DNA of 64,000 bases from UBA2767 sp965228625 (GTDB lineage: Bacteria; Pseudomonadota; Alphaproteobacteria; Rhizobiales; Methyloligellaceae), in the NCBI GenBank assembly GCA_965228625.1, contig OZ245829.1, positions 806,001 to 870,000 on the forward strand. Direction: 5' to 3'. A model generated the notes under the pieces. The model saw only the letters and a program-made list of their open reading frames with translations. It ran no database searches and was not told the origin of the DNA. Positions 52,211-61,955 of the stretch are shown here, in pieces. The number at the start of each line of letters is the position of its first letter. Positions within the stretch are counted from its first letter, which is position 1. The position numbers and the translations under genes were made by a program.

Positions 52211-52297
52211 TTGGAGCACCAGAACCCCCTGTGAAATCGGCGTTCCCCAAGGCCCGGGATTCATCCCCCCATCCCCGACCCTACCGGGCCTGATCTT

Positions 52298-52332
52298 GAG
52301 CCGGCGTTCCCCGACGCCGGCTCATTTTTTTT
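52298..52332 (+). terminator. strong intrinsic terminator after the BTLCP gene
   Basis: A 10-bp perfect stem (GAGCCGGCGT, 52298-52307, with ACGCCGGCTC, 52314-52323) and a 6-base loop are followed by ATTTTTTTT. Confidence 0.9.
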
Positions 52333-52366
52333 GCGTGGAAAACACGGCGCGCAAAGCCAGAGGGTC

Positions 52367-52900
52367 CTATGCGTCCTGGGGCGCGAAACCCTTGCGGTAA
52401 CGGGCACTGTTGTCGACATAGTGCTGGGCCAGTTCCTGGAGGCCTTCCGCATCCTTCTGCTCAAGCTGGCGCACCACGCGTCCGGGCGTTCCCACGACCA
52501 GCGAATTGTCCGGGATCTCCTTGCCCTCGGGGATCAGGGAATGGGCGCCGATGATGCAGTTTTCACCGATCTTCGCCCCGTTAAGCACCGTCGCGCCAAT
52601 CCCGATCAGCGTGTTACGACCGATCGTACAGCCGTGCAGCATGGCCAGATGGCCAACGGTGCATCCTTCCGCGATGACCATGGGGAACCCCTTATCCGTG
52701 TGCAGAACACAGCCATCCTGAATGTTGGTGCGCGGCCCGATGTCGATGAGATCGTTGTCTCCGCGGACGGTTGTCCCGAACCAGACGCTGGCATCGGCGC
52801 CCAGTTTCACCTTTCCGATGACGACAGCGTTCGGGGCAATCCAGTACTCCCCGGATTCCGGCAGTTGAACCTCTGTGCCGTCGATCGTGTAGAGCGCCAT
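52367..52900 (-). CDS. gamma-carbonic-anhydrase-like hexapeptide-repeat protein
   Basis: ATG 52900, preceded by GGGAAGTGAG, gives 177 residues. The left-handed beta-helix repeats are clear (IAPNAVVIGKVKLGADASVW, IGRNTLIGIGATVLNGAKIG). The three zinc His of gamma carbonic anhydrases are present in VLHTD, VGHLAMLHGC. The family also includes PaaY and CaiE, so carbonic anhydrase activity is not proven. Confidence 0.88.
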   Translation of the reverse strand: MALYTIDGTEVQLPESGEYWIAPNAVVIGKVKLGADASVWFGTTVRGDNDLIDIGPRTNIQDGCVLHTDKGFPMVIAEGCTVGHLAMLHGCTIGRNTLIGIGATVLNGAKIGENCIIGAHSLIPEGKEIPDNSLVVGTPGRVVRQLEQKDAEGLQELAQHYVDNSARYRKGFAPQDA

Positions 52901-52978
52901 CTCACTTCCCTCTTCGTGAACCGGCGGGGACTTTGGCACAACGTGTTTGCAATGACGAGCAGGAACGTGACGAGCCGC

Positions 52979-53299
52979 TCAGATACCGTTCAGACGAAAC
53001 AGGAGTTCGAGCATGACCACGCCGGAAAAGAAACTCCAAACCGTCGATATGAACGTGGAGATTGCCAGCCAGTGCGGCGCGCGGCCTTCAATCGCCGCCC
53101 CCCGTATGGCGTTGCGCATCACGATGACGGGTCCGGCCACGACACGGAACAGGACACCGAGGATGGCCGGTGCCGTCTCTTCGGTTTGCAGGCCGAACTT
53201 GAGCGGATTGCCGGTCACGAGCCGCCAGCCGCTGGTGCAGAGCCCGGCGATGCAGTACCCGACGGCAGTCACATAGGCATAAAAAAACACTTCGAACAT
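52979..53299 (-). CDS. conserved-looking small membrane protein, unknown function
   Basis: ATG 53299 gives 106 residues beginning MFEVFFYAYVTAVGYCIAGL. Three hydrophobic segments are visible (about residues 3-22, 43-63, 78-102). The pattern is like uncharacterised small membrane proteins common in Hyphomicrobiales; I cannot name the family with confidence. Confidence 0.65.
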   Translation of the reverse strand: MFEVFFYAYVTAVGYCIAGLCTSGWRLVTGNPLKFGLQTEETAPAILGVLFRVVAGPVIVMRNAIRGAAIEGRAPHWLAISTFISTVWSFFSGVVMLELLFRLNGI

Positions 53300-53434
53300 G
53301 CGGCCTCCCGCGCCACTCGGGCGCGGGATGATCTTGGCGGACACGAGGGTCTGCCGCATGCCATTTCTTACCGAAAGGTTAACGCGCGTTACGTGGTGAC
53401 ACAGGCGGGCACTGCCCGCGTGACTGACCTGCGG

Positions 53435-53647
53435 TCAGGACTGCAGATCGAAATCCAGTATGGCCATCTGGAACTGGTAGGACAGATCGCCGTCATCGTC
53501 GTCACGGAACATAACGCCGATGAACTCATCGCCGATGTAGACTTCCGCGGAGTCGTCCTTGTTGGGACGCTGGCGCACCTCGATGGTTTCCAGTTGGAAT
53601 GTCTTGCGCAGATAGGTCTCGAGCCGAACGATTTCCTCGCGAGTCAA
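53435..53647 (-). CDS. DUF3126 family protein
   Basis: The 70 residues (MTREEIVRLETYLRKTFQLE, EVYIGDEFIGVMFRDDDDGD, SYQFQMAILD) match the small DUF3126 proteins found upstream of or near cysE in many alphaproteobacteria. Function is unknown. cysE ends the other side of a 74-base gap on the same strand. Confidence 0.85.
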   Translation of the reverse strand: MTREEIVRLETYLRKTFQLETIEVRQRPNKDDSAEVYIGDEFIGVMFRDDDDGDLSYQFQMAILDFDLQS

Positions 53648-53721
53648 AATCGCCTCCTCATCTAGAACATTGCGGCTTCAATGGAGCTTTTCGCCGTCAA
53701 ATGCAACAGCGAGGCGCCGAT

Positions 53722-54558
53722 TCAAGCCTCTGATTTTTCGGAATTCTCTTCCAGAAGCTGATTCATGGAGCGCGCCGGTTCGGGACAGCCGGCCCTGCCG
53801 ACCACACGGGCCGGAACGCCGGCGACGGTGGTGTTTTTCGGAACATCCTTCAGAACGACGCTGCCGGCCGCGACGCGGGCGCAATCGCCGACATTGATAT
53901 TGCCGAGGATCTTCGCCCCCGCACCGATCATGACGCAGCGTCCGATCTTCGGATGCCTGTCGCCGGCGACCTTGCCACTGCCACCGAGCGTTACGCCGTG
54001 CAGGATCGAGGCGTCGTCACCGACGCTCGCGGTTTCGCCGATCACGATACCGGTGGAATGGTCCAGCATAATGCCACGCCCGACGGTCGCCGCCGGATGG
54101 ATGTCGACGCTGAAGACGCGAGACGACTGGCTCTGCAGATAATGAGCGAAATCCTTGCGACCGGATTTCCAGAGTTCATGTGCAAACCGATGCGTCTGGA
54201 GGGCGTGGAAGCCCTTGAAATGCAGTAGCGGCTCGATCAGGCGGTTGCAGGCCGGATCACGGTCGAAGACCGCCGCCAGATCGGCGCGAAACGCCTCGCC
54301 CATCTCCGGGTTTTCGTCGAGCAGGTCCTCGAAGGTCTTCGACAGTTGCCCCATGTCCACTTCGGCCTGGTGCAACCGTTGCGCCAACCTGTGGCACACC
54401 GCCAGTTCGAGCGAGTCCTGGTTCAGGACCGTGGAATAAACAAAGCTGGCGAGCACGGGCTCCTGCTTGCACAGCTCCTCGGCTTCTTCCAGCAGGCGAT
54501 GCCAGGCCGGATCGCATGTCTTCAGCGCCGTGGATGTGTTTTGGCGGTCTCGTACCAT
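53722..54558 (-). CDS. cysE: serine O-acetyltransferase
   Basis: ATG 54558 is preceded by CAGGAGTTTCC and gives 278 residues. The N-terminal helical domain (DPAWHRLLEEAEELCKQEPV, FVYSTVLNQDSLELAVCHRL) is CysE-specific. The C-terminal hexapeptide domain has SVDIHPAATVGRGIMLDHST and GASVG-type turns, with the catalytic His region HGVTLGGSGK. It makes O-acetylserine for cysteine synthesis. The C-terminal tail, which mediates feedback control and CysK binding, ends in SEA where many CysE proteins end in Ile. Confidence 0.95.
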   Translation of the reverse strand: MVRDRQNTSTALKTCDPAWHRLLEEAEELCKQEPVLASFVYSTVLNQDSLELAVCHRLAQRLHQAEVDMGQLSKTFEDLLDENPEMGEAFRADLAAVFDRDPACNRLIEPLLHFKGFHALQTHRFAHELWKSGRKDFAHYLQSQSSRVFSVDIHPAATVGRGIMLDHSTGIVIGETASVGDDASILHGVTLGGSGKVAGDRHPKIGRCVMIGAGAKILGNINVGDCARVAAGSVVLKDVPKNTTVAGVPARVVGRAGCPEPARSMNQLLEENSEKSEA

Positions 54559-54727
54559 CGGAAACTCCTGTTCGCACCGTCTCGGCCCGGGCCGGGGCGC
54601 ACTGCCGGATTGCGCGTCCGTGCGCAAGCTACCATTTGCGGCAGCGGCAATTCTATTCTAACTCTGCGTTTGCGTCGCAAGTGTGATAGCGCAAATCACC
54701 GTCCACACCAACCAGTGATGGTCCGAC

Positions 54728-55531
54728 ATGGCAGATGGCCCCGCCGGCATGAAAGGTCAGATCGAAACCGAACTCGAGGGACCAATATGCTGGATTACCT
54801 TTAACAATCCCTCCCGTATGAACGCACTGAATGCGTCGATGTGGACACGCCTGCCGGAAATCGTCGCAGACGCGGTGGAGAATCCCTCCATTCGCGTCCT
54901 GGTTCTGCGCGGTGCGGGCGAGAAGGCGTTCTCCGCAGGCGCCGACATTTCGGAGTTCGGCACGGCACGCACCGGCGACGCGGCAAAACAATATGACGCG
55001 CTGAGTCACGGCGCGTTCACGGCGGTCATGGAGTGCGGCAAGCCGACCATCGCCATGGTCCACGGTTATTGCATGGGCGGCGGGATGGAACTGGCGATGT
55101 GCTGCGACTTCCGTTACACCGCAGAAGGCGCGACGTTCGGCATCCCCGCCGTCAAACTGGGCATCGGTTACGACCCCCGCTGGGTGCGCCCTCTGCTCGC
55201 AACCCTCAGTGCCTCGCAAGCCAAGGAAGTACTGCTGACGGGCCGCAGGTTCGACGACGGCGAAGCGCTTCGCATGGGAATCATAACGAGGCTTCTGCCG
55301 GCCGACGCGCTGGAGGGCGAGACCCGCGCGCTTGCGCAGATGATCGCGGACAATGCGCCGCTCGCGGTCCGGGCCGCCAAGCGCAGCGTCGATGAGTTGT
55401 CTCAGGCGCCCGGGAACCCGGACATGGCGTCACTCGACCGCCTGATGGAGGCGTGCCTCGCGAGCGAGGACTACGCGGAGGGTCAGGCGGCGTTCCTGGA
55501 AAAGAGAAAGCCGGTTTTCAAGGGGAAGTAA
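54728..55531 (+). CDS. enoyl-CoA hydratase/isomerase family protein
   Basis: The 267-residue crotonase-fold protein has the oxyanion-hole segments FSAGADISEF and MVHGYCMGGGMELAMCCDFR, and LGIGYDPRWVRPL in the second active-site region. The usual Glu of the hydratase (near the GMELAM stretch) is present. Substrate is unknown. It is followed head-to-tail by a convergent alpha/beta hydrolase after 8 bases. Confidence 0.9.
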   Translation: MADGPAGMKGQIETELEGPICWITFNNPSRMNALNASMWTRLPEIVADAVENPSIRVLVLRGAGEKAFSAGADISEFGTARTGDAAKQYDALSHGAFTAVMECGKPTIAMVHGYCMGGGMELAMCCDFRYTAEGATFGIPAVKLGIGYDPRWVRPLLATLSASQAKEVLLTGRRFDDGEALRMGIITRLLPADALEGETRALAQMIADNAPLAVRAAKRSVDELSQAPGNPDMASLDRLMEACLASEDYAEGQAAFLEKRKPVFKGK

Positions 55532-55539
55532 CCCAGACG

Positions 55540-56307
55540 TCAGGGGCGCCGTTCGAGAAAATCCAGCACGCCGTTCTTGTAGCTGCGGTCGCCGACCGCC
55601 TTCATGTGATCGCGGCCTTCGATAACCAGCGCCTCGGCGCCGGGAATGAGGTCCGCCAGGCCCGTGGCGGAGCCGCCAATCACATCGTTGCTCCCGACAG
55701 CCACCAGCACCGGCACATCAAGCGCACCGAGTTCCTCGGCCGTGATCTTGTCGCGCGATGCGCGGATGCACGCCGCAAGCGCCAGCAGGTCGCTCCCGGT
55801 CGATTCCGCGAAGGCGCGGAAAGTCCGCGCCGTCTCGTTGGCGACATCGTCGATCGTGGGGGCTTCCAGCGCCCTGGCGATCGGTCCGGACCCGCCGACG
55901 CCACGCACCATATTGACGCCAAGGCCGGCGAACACCGCGCTGCGAACGCGTTCGGGATGCGTCATGGCCAGAAATGCTGTGATGCGCGCGCCCATCGAGT
56001 AACCCATGACGTCGGCGCGTGGGATGTCCAGATGCTCGAGCAGGCGGCGCGCGTCTTCCGCCATGGTCGGCGACGGGTAGACCTCCGGGTCGTAGAGTTT
56101 CTCGCTCGCGCCATGGCCGCGGTTGTCGATGGCAACGACCCGGCGGCCCGCATTCTTGAGCGTGCGGACCCAGCTCGGATCCACCCAGTTCGTGGTCACG
56201 TTGGAGGCGAACCCGTGGATCAGCAATATGGGATCGCCGCTCCCCTCATCTATGAAGGCGATCTCGACGCCATCTGAATCGAAAGTCTGCATCGGTGTCC
56301 GCACCAC
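55540..56307 (-). CDS. alpha/beta-fold hydrolase
   Basis: The 255-residue protein has the oxyanion strand LLIHGFASNVTTNW, the nucleophile elbow MGYSMGARI, a catalytic Asp in VLVAVGSNDVIGG and His in IEGRDHMKAV. The triad is complete. An in-frame ATG at 56292 would shorten it by 5 residues. The substrate is not evident. Confidence 0.88.
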   Translation of the reverse strand: MVRTPMQTFDSDGVEIAFIDEGSGDPILLIHGFASNVTTNWVDPSWVRTLKNAGRRVVAIDNRGHGASEKLYDPEVYPSPTMAEDARRLLEHLDIPRADVMGYSMGARITAFLAMTHPERVRSAVFAGLGVNMVRGVGGSGPIARALEAPTIDDVANETARTFRAFAESTGSDLLALAACIRASRDKITAEELGALDVPVLVAVGSNDVIGGSATGLADLIPGAEALVIEGRDHMKAVGDRSYKNGVLDFLERRP

Positions 56308-56404
56308 AATCCATCATCCGCACAGGGGCTTACCCCTATCTTTTGGAGGACGCAATCAGTATGCTCCCGCGCGTCCCACGACGCGCAACAATTGAGGCCG
56401 CCTG

Positions 56405-56653
56405 ATGGCACGACAGACCATTCCTCACTTCTGCAATGATGCCGGAGTAGAGACCATCCGAATTGGTGCCAGAGAGTTCCAGTGCATGGGCGCGCGCCCG
56501 CCGCACGATCATCCCCACATCTACCTGGATATGGGCAGCGACAGCGAGATCATCTGCCCGTACTGCTCAACGATCTATGTGTACGACCCGACGCTTGCGC
56601 CAACGGAATCCGTCCCGCCGGACTGCATCTACCGGGCCGACGAAGCCGCATAG
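56405..56653 (+). CDS. zinc-finger domain protein (NDUFS6 / zf-CHCC type)
   Basis: The 82 residues contain EFQCMGARPPHDHPHIYLD and IICPYCSTIYVY, the Cys-His-Cys-Cys arrangement of the CHCC zinc finger. In mitochondria the homologue is an accessory subunit of complex I; alphaproteobacteria carry a stand-alone gene. It is 24 bases before the monooxygenase gene and codirectional. Confidence 0.88.
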   Translation: MARQTIPHFCNDAGVETIRIGAREFQCMGARPPHDHPHIYLDMGSDSEIICPYCSTIYVYDPTLAPTESVPPDCIYRADEAA

Positions 56654-56677
56654 CCTCGGCGCGGCGCCCTCACCTCA

Positions 56678-57880
56678 ATGTCCAAGCCTGCGTCCGAGAA
56701 ACAATTTCTGATCGCCGGTGGCGGCATCGCCGGGCTCGCCACGTCCATCGCGCTTGGCCGCATGGGAATTCCGGTTCGTATGCTCGAGCGGGTTGAGGCG
56801 TTCTCCGACGAGGGTGCCGGCATTCAGCTCGGCCCGAACGCAACGAAAATCCTCGATGAATGGGGCGTGCTTGACCGCCTTGGAAAGAAAGCCGTCATGT
56901 CCGAGGGGATCGCCATCGGCGACGGCATGACGGGCGAGCATCTGGCGACGGTCCCGTTCGGCAAAACCGCTGTGGAACGTTATGGCGCTCCCTTCCTTCT
57001 CGTTCACCGCAGCGATCTGCATGACGCGCTGCTGGACGCCGCGCGCAGCTATGCCGATTTCAAGATCGAGATGGGGCGAGAGGCCCTGTCTTTCACACAG
57101 TCGACCGCCGGCGTCACCGTGGCGACGAACGAGGGCGAGATCGAAGGACGCGCCCTGATCGTGGCGGACGGGCTGTGGTCGAAGCTACGCAATGAGATCG
57201 ATCGCGGCGCGGCGCTAAACTACGCCGGTGGCTTGGCATGGCGGTCCTTGATCGATGCGGGCGACATGCCGGAACCCCTGCACGGCCCGTGGACCGGCCT
57301 GTGGCTCGGAAAGGCGGCGCACCTCGTTCACTATCCGGTATGCGGCGGCGACAAGATCAACATCGTCGCGGTCATCAACGACAGGTGGGGCGGCGGAAGC
57401 GAGGGCTGGAGCCACGAGGGCGACCCGGACTTTCTCCTCCCGCACTTCGACGCCTGGAACGACACACCCGCCGAAGTCGTCCGCACCGCGACCAACTGGC
57501 GGGTCTGGCCTCTGTTCAAGATGTCGCCCTTGCGGGCCTGGGCGCAGGGCGCGATCACCCTCATTGGAGACGCAGCGCATCCGGTCCTGCCGTTTCTGGC
57601 GCAAGGCGGAGGGATGGCCATCGAGGACGCCGTGGTTCTGGCGAAAAAGCTCGACGAGAATGACCACGATCCCTGGTTGTCGTTTCAACCCTTCGAGATA
57701 GCCCGCATCGAGCGCACCGCGCGAACCAGCTATGAGTCCCGCCGCATGGGCAAGATCTACCACATGGGCGGCCTGATGCGCCTTGCACGCAATCTGGTAC
57801 TCCGGCATCGCTCGCCCGGAGCGCTGCTCAAACAGTTCGACTGGCTGTACAGTTTTGACGCCGACAAATCGGCCAAATAA
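56678..57880 (+). CDS. FAD-dependent monooxygenase, salicylate-hydroxylase-like
   Basis: The 400 residues begin with the FAD-binding motif LIAGGGIAGLATSIALGRMG and include LLVHRSDLHDALLDAA and the second FAD motif LIGDAAHPVLPFLAQGGGMA. Group A flavin monooxygenases of this type hydroxylate aromatic acids. There is no accompanying aromatic pathway, so the substrate is unknown. Confidence 0.9.
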   Translation: MSKPASEKQFLIAGGGIAGLATSIALGRMGIPVRMLERVEAFSDEGAGIQLGPNATKILDEWGVLDRLGKKAVMSEGIAIGDGMTGEHLATVPFGKTAVERYGAPFLLVHRSDLHDALLDAARSYADFKIEMGREALSFTQSTAGVTVATNEGEIEGRALIVADGLWSKLRNEIDRGAALNYAGGLAWRSLIDAGDMPEPLHGPWTGLWLGKAAHLVHYPVCGGDKINIVAVINDRWGGGSEGWSHEGDPDFLLPHFDAWNDTPAEVVRTATNWRVWPLFKMSPLRAWAQGAITLIGDAAHPVLPFLAQGGGMAIEDAVVLAKKLDENDHDPWLSFQPFEIARIERTARTSYESRRMGKIYHMGGLMRLARNLVLRHRSPGALLKQFDWLYSFDADKSAK

Positions 57881-57886
57881 ATCGGC

Positions 57887-58540
57887 CTAGCGCCGCGGCG
57901 CCGGGTTTGCGGCGACGCCCGGCCGGGGTGCAGCGGACTGGATCGCAATTTCCGTGCGCACGACCGAGCCGAGCGGCACTTCCGGCTGCAGCATGGCGTT
58001 GCGCGAATAATGTTCGCCGTTGAACTGCAGCCGCACGCGGCGCTCAGGCGCGGGTCCGCCACCGGTTTGAACCAAAAGATCGCGATATCCATTGGTCACC
58101 GTGTCGGCGATCTCCACCGGAGGTTTCACGCGGACGGTTCTCGAAACAGGACGGAAGCCATGGTCAAACGTCTGGAAGACGGCCATGGAGCAGCCGGTCC
58201 GCGTGCACCAGTCCTTGCCCTGAAACAGGACCAGCGCCTCGCGCACGCCGTCGCCGTTCAGATCGGCCCCGACCAGTTGGTATCGGCCCGGGGCACGGTC
58301 CTTGGAGATACGATAGTTCTCGATCGCCTGCCGGGCGAGCGCATCATTGAGCGGCCCGATGACCGATACGGGCGCACCACCAACCGGCGCGGTGGTCCTG
58401 CCCAATTGCACGGGCGCGGCAGTATTGCCGGCCGTTGGGCCGCCACGGGTTGCGCTTCCGCCGCCGCACCCGACAAGCAGCAGCGCAGCCAGCGAAACGC
58501 AGACAAGTCCTGTTTTCGAGACCATATGGTGGCACCGCAT
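57887..58540 (-). CDS. putative lipoprotein with calcium-binding-like repeat
   Basis: The frame of 217 residues has a lipoprotein signal: a hydrophobic stretch ending LLLVGCGGG, with the lipidated Cys near residue 25. Residues about 90-110 include LVGADLNGDGVREALVLFQG, an FG-GAP/VCBS-like Asp-rich turn. Start 58540 or 58525 cannot be decided. It converges on the monooxygenase gene with a 6-base gap. No function is assigned. Confidence 0.75.
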   Translation of the reverse strand: MRCHHMVSKTGLVCVSLAALLLVGCGGGSATRGGPTAGNTAAPVQLGRTTAPVGGAPVSVIGPLNDALARQAIENYRISKDRAPGRYQLVGADLNGDGVREALVLFQGKDWCTRTGCSMAVFQTFDHGFRPVSRTVRVKPPVEIADTVTNGYRDLLVQTGGGPAPERRVRLQFNGEHYSRNAMLQPEVPLGSVVRTEIAIQSAAPRPGVAANPAPRR

Positions 58541-58671
58541 GCCAAACCTTACCCTATGCCTTTCAGGCGGAAGAGTTTGCCGTCACGAATTCGGCCATTC
58601 TTCGACATGCCGCATTTTGGCGTTCGATGCAAATATGCGGGACCGGCATGACCGGACGTCCATGCAAACCC

Positions 58672-59820
58672 TCACAGGGTCTTCAGCATCTCCCGGGCGA
58701 TGATGAGCTGCTGGATCTGCGATGTTCCCTCATAGAGGCGGTAAAGGCGCACATCGCGATAGAAGCGCTCGATACCGGCTTCCGACACATAGCCGGCGCC
58801 GCCGTGTATCTGCACCGCGCGGTCGGCGACGCGGCCGACCATCTCGGAGCAGTAGTACTTGCAGATCGCGGCGAGCTTGGTCACATCCTCACCCTCATCC
58901 TTGCGGCGCGCGGCGTCGATCACCATGGATCGCGCGGCGTAGATCTCGGTTTCGCAATCCGCCAACATGGCCTGCACCAACTGGAAGTCCGAGATGGGTT
59001 TGCCGAACTGCTTTCGTTCCGACGCGTAGCGCAGGCTGTCCCGCGTCATGCGTTCGGCGTTGCCGACGAACATGCCCGAAATGGTCAACCGTCCCCGGTC
59101 GAGCACCTTCATGGCGGTCTTGAAACCCTGCCCCTCGACACCGCCGATGAGGCTGTCAGCGGGTATCCTGCAGTCCTCGAAGATCACGTCGCAGACCGGC
59201 GCCCCCTGTTGCCCCATTTTCCTGTAGGGCGTCCCGAGTGAAATCCCCGGACTGTCGGCGTCGACCAGGAACGCGGAAATGCCTTTTGCGCCCGGCGTGC
59301 TCGTGTCGGTACGGGCCATAACGGTAAAGATGTCGGCGAACGGCGCGTTGGTGATGTAACGCTTGGTGCCGTTCAGCACGTATTCGTTTCCGTCCATGCG
59401 CGCGGTCGTGCGCAGCGATGCCGCGTCCGAGCCCGCATCGGGTTCGGTCAGGGCGAAGGAGCCAATCATTTCGCCGGTTGCCAGCTTCGGCAGGTATTTC
59501 TTTTTCTGCTCTTCGGTGCCATCGATGACGATTCCCTGGCTGCCGATGCCGTTGTTGGTGCCGAAGGCGGAGCGGAAGGCCGGTGACGTCAGCCCCATCA
59601 GCATGACGACGCGCACCTCTTCCTCGACCGTGAGCCCGAGACCGCCATACGCTTCCGGGATCGCCAGCCCGAACAGGCCAAGCTCCCGCATGTCGTCGAC
59701 GACGTCATCCGGGATCTTGTCATTGTCGGCGACCGTCGCCTCGAGTGGAACGAGCCGTTCGGTGACGAAGCGTTCGACGGTGTCCGTCAATTGATTGAAA
59801 GTTTCGCTGTCGAGCGGCAT
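58672..59820 (-). CDS. acyl-CoA dehydrogenase
   Basis: ATG 59820, after GGGGGAAAA, gives 382 residues. The family signatures are FALTEPDAGSDAASLRTTA, ADSPGISLGTPYRKMGQQGA, and the C-terminal catalytic Glu in LYRLYEGTSQIQQL. It uses FAD to oxidise an acyl-CoA. It lies 14 bases downstream of the ADP-forming acyl-CoA synthetase, so the two are probably cotranscribed and act in sequence. Confidence 0.94.
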   Translation of the reverse strand: MPLDSETFNQLTDTVERFVTERLVPLEATVADNDKIPDDVVDDMRELGLFGLAIPEAYGGLGLTVEEEVRVVMLMGLTSPAFRSAFGTNNGIGSQGIVIDGTEEQKKKYLPKLATGEMIGSFALTEPDAGSDAASLRTTARMDGNEYVLNGTKRYITNAPFADIFTVMARTDTSTPGAKGISAFLVDADSPGISLGTPYRKMGQQGAPVCDVIFEDCRIPADSLIGGVEGQGFKTAMKVLDRGRLTISGMFVGNAERMTRDSLRYASERKQFGKPISDFQLVQAMLADCETEIYAARSMVIDAARRKDEGEDVTKLAAICKYYCSEMVGRVADRAVQIHGGAGYVSEAGIERFYRDVRLYRLYEGTSQIQQLIIAREMLKTL

Positions 59821-59834
59821 TTTTCCCCCGGAGT

Positions 59835-61955
59835 TCAGTCTTCTGATTCTTGTTGCGGCACGATCAGGCAATCGAGCGCCACCGCGCCCTGGCCTTCGGA
59901 CAATACCACGAACGGATTGAGGTCGATGCTCTGCAGGCCGTCAGCACCGGCCGCGAATTCGGACAAGGCGACGATGGCATCGACAAGCGCGTTCAGGTCG
60001 GCCGGCGTTTTCCCGCGGGCGCCGCGCAGCAACGCGGCCCCCTTCGTTTCCTCGATCATGCGTAACGCCTCGTCCCGCCCGACGGGGGCCAGCCGGAAAG
60101 CGACATCGTCGAAAATCTCGACGAACACGCCGCCGAGACCGAACATGACCGCGGGACCGAACACGGGATCCACCTGAACACCCAGAATGCACTCGATCCC
60201 GCCCGAGACCATCGGCGACACGATGACCCCGTCCGGCGCCGATGCGTTCGCGCGCGACATCAAATCGGCATAGGTCGATCTCGCCTCGTCCGGCGTTCCG
60301 ACATTGAGCGCAACCCCGCCGATTTCGGTCTTGTGGCTGATATCGGCCCCACTGATTTTCATGGCGACGGGCGTATCGAACCCCGCGACCGCGTCAGCAG
60401 CCTCGTCCGCGCTCGTGGCCAGGACCGCCTCCACCAGGGGCACGCCGGAGCTGGCGAGAAGCTCTCGCGACTCCCACTCGCTCACGGCGCGCGCGGGGAT
60501 TTGGCGCTGCCGTGGTTCCGCAGTCCGACCCGCCGACGGGCCATCGTCCGCGAAGCTCTGCCCGAATGTCACCATTGCGGCGGCGGCATCGATTGCCCGG
60601 CAGGGATCTTCATAGGTGAGGTAGCCGGCGTTCCGGTATCTCTGCACCACGTCCGGCGGTCCGAGCAGTGAGAGAAACATGAGCCTGTCGGGAAAACGCG
60701 CACGGATGTCCTCCAGCACGGCAACGAGATCGTCGATCAGGTAAGGCGATGCCGCGACCATGGTGAAGAAGGCAACCGCAATGTCATAGCCGCCCTCCTC
60801 AAGCATAATGTTGAAGTTTTCCCGCACGAGATTCATATCGTTGAAGAAATGGGCCGTCGTATCGACCGGATTGAGCGCGGATGAAAACGGCAGCAGCGCT
60901 TTCAGCTTGGCCTGCGCGGCATCCGGCATGGGCGCGACATCGAGCCCCGCCCCTTTGGAATAGTCGGCCATTTGCGCGCCAACGCCGCCGGAGAGCGTGA
61001 TCAGGCCGATACGGTTGCTCTCTGGAAAGATCCCACCCGTGCAGGCATAGGCCACATCAAGCAGTTCCTCGGTCGTATCGGCGCGGTGGACGCCGTATTG
61101 CCGGAAAACCGCATCATAGATCTCATCGGAACCGGCGAGGGATGCCGTGTGGGAAGCGGCCGCCGCCGCCCCCTCCTCGCTGCGGCCAACCTTCATGAAG
61201 ACCACCGGCTTCCCGTTCGCGCGCGCCTTTTCGAAGGCAGCGATCAAAGCGCCGCCATCGTTCACGCCTTCCGCATAGGCCGCGATGACCTTGACGTCGT
61301 CGTCCTCGGCCATCCAGGCAATGCACTCCGCAACGTCGACGTCGCATTCGTTACCCGTGGTGATCACATGGCTGACGCCGAGGCCCCAGCTTCGTGCGAC
61401 GGTATACACATGCGTTCCGTAGGCGCCGCTCTGGCTGACAATGGCAAGCGGCCCCGCGTCCGGGTATCCGGCATCGCCGGAACTGGAGAAGGTCGGGAAG
61501 AACCGGTGGCGGAAACTCAGGAGACCAAGACAGTTCGGGCCCACGACACGTATTCCCGTCCGTTCGGAAATGGCCTTGAGTTCCGCTTGCATCGCCCCGC
61601 CTTCGTCCCCTATTTCCGCGAAGCCGGAACTGAAGATGATGGCCGATTTGGCGCCGCTCGCCGCACATGCTTCCAGAGTCTCCACGACGATTTTGGCAGG
61701 CACTGAAACCACGGCACAATCAACGGCTTGCGGCACGTCGCTGATACTTGGATGCGCCTTTTGGCCCTGCACCATGTCACGGTTCGGATTGACCGCGTAG
61801 ATCGTTCCGTCGAAGCCCTCGTTCAGCAGGTAGCGCAATGGACGTCCGCCGATACGGGACGGGTCGTCCGACGCGCCGATGATTGCGACGGATTCCGGCT
61901 CAAGCAGGAAACGCAATCCTGCGGCGCGGTCGGATGCCTTCTTGGATTGCGGCAA
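59835..61955 (-). CDS. fused ADP-forming acyl-CoA synthetase (acetate--CoA ligase family)
   Basis: The 706-residue protein fuses an alpha-like CoA-binding/ligase part to a beta-like ATP-grasp part (ISGADISHKTEIGGVALNVG, and MFGLGGVFVEIFDDVAFRLA). The alpha part contains LEPESVAIIGASDDPSRIGG at the N-terminus, GIRVVGPNCLGLLSF, and the phosphohistidine loop SHTASLAGSD. It activates carboxylic acids, or in reverse makes ATP from acyl-CoA. This is a different architecture from the split SucCD-like pair at 15-17 kb. Confidence 0.9.
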   Translation of the reverse strand: MPQSKKASDRAAGLRFLLEPESVAIIGASDDPSRIGGRPLRYLLNEGFDGTIYAVNPNRDMVQGQKAHPSISDVPQAVDCAVVSVPAKIVVETLEACAASGAKSAIIFSSGFAEIGDEGGAMQAELKAISERTGIRVVGPNCLGLLSFRHRFFPTFSSSGDAGYPDAGPLAIVSQSGAYGTHVYTVARSWGLGVSHVITTGNECDVDVAECIAWMAEDDDVKVIAAYAEGVNDGGALIAAFEKARANGKPVVFMKVGRSEEGAAAAASHTASLAGSDEIYDAVFRQYGVHRADTTEELLDVAYACTGGIFPESNRIGLITLSGGVGAQMADYSKGAGLDVAPMPDAAQAKLKALLPFSSALNPVDTTAHFFNDMNLVRENFNIMLEEGGYDIAVAFFTMVAASPYLIDDLVAVLEDIRARFPDRLMFLSLLGPPDVVQRYRNAGYLTYEDPCRAIDAAAAMVTFGQSFADDGPSAGRTAEPRQRQIPARAVSEWESRELLASSGVPLVEAVLATSADEAADAVAGFDTPVAMKISGADISHKTEIGGVALNVGTPDEARSTYADLMSRANASAPDGVIVSPMVSGGIECILGVQVDPVFGPAVMFGLGGVFVEIFDDVAFRLAPVGRDEALRMIEETKGAALLRGARGKTPADLNALVDAIVALSEFAAGADGLQSIDLNPFVVLSEGQGAVALDCLIVPQQESED

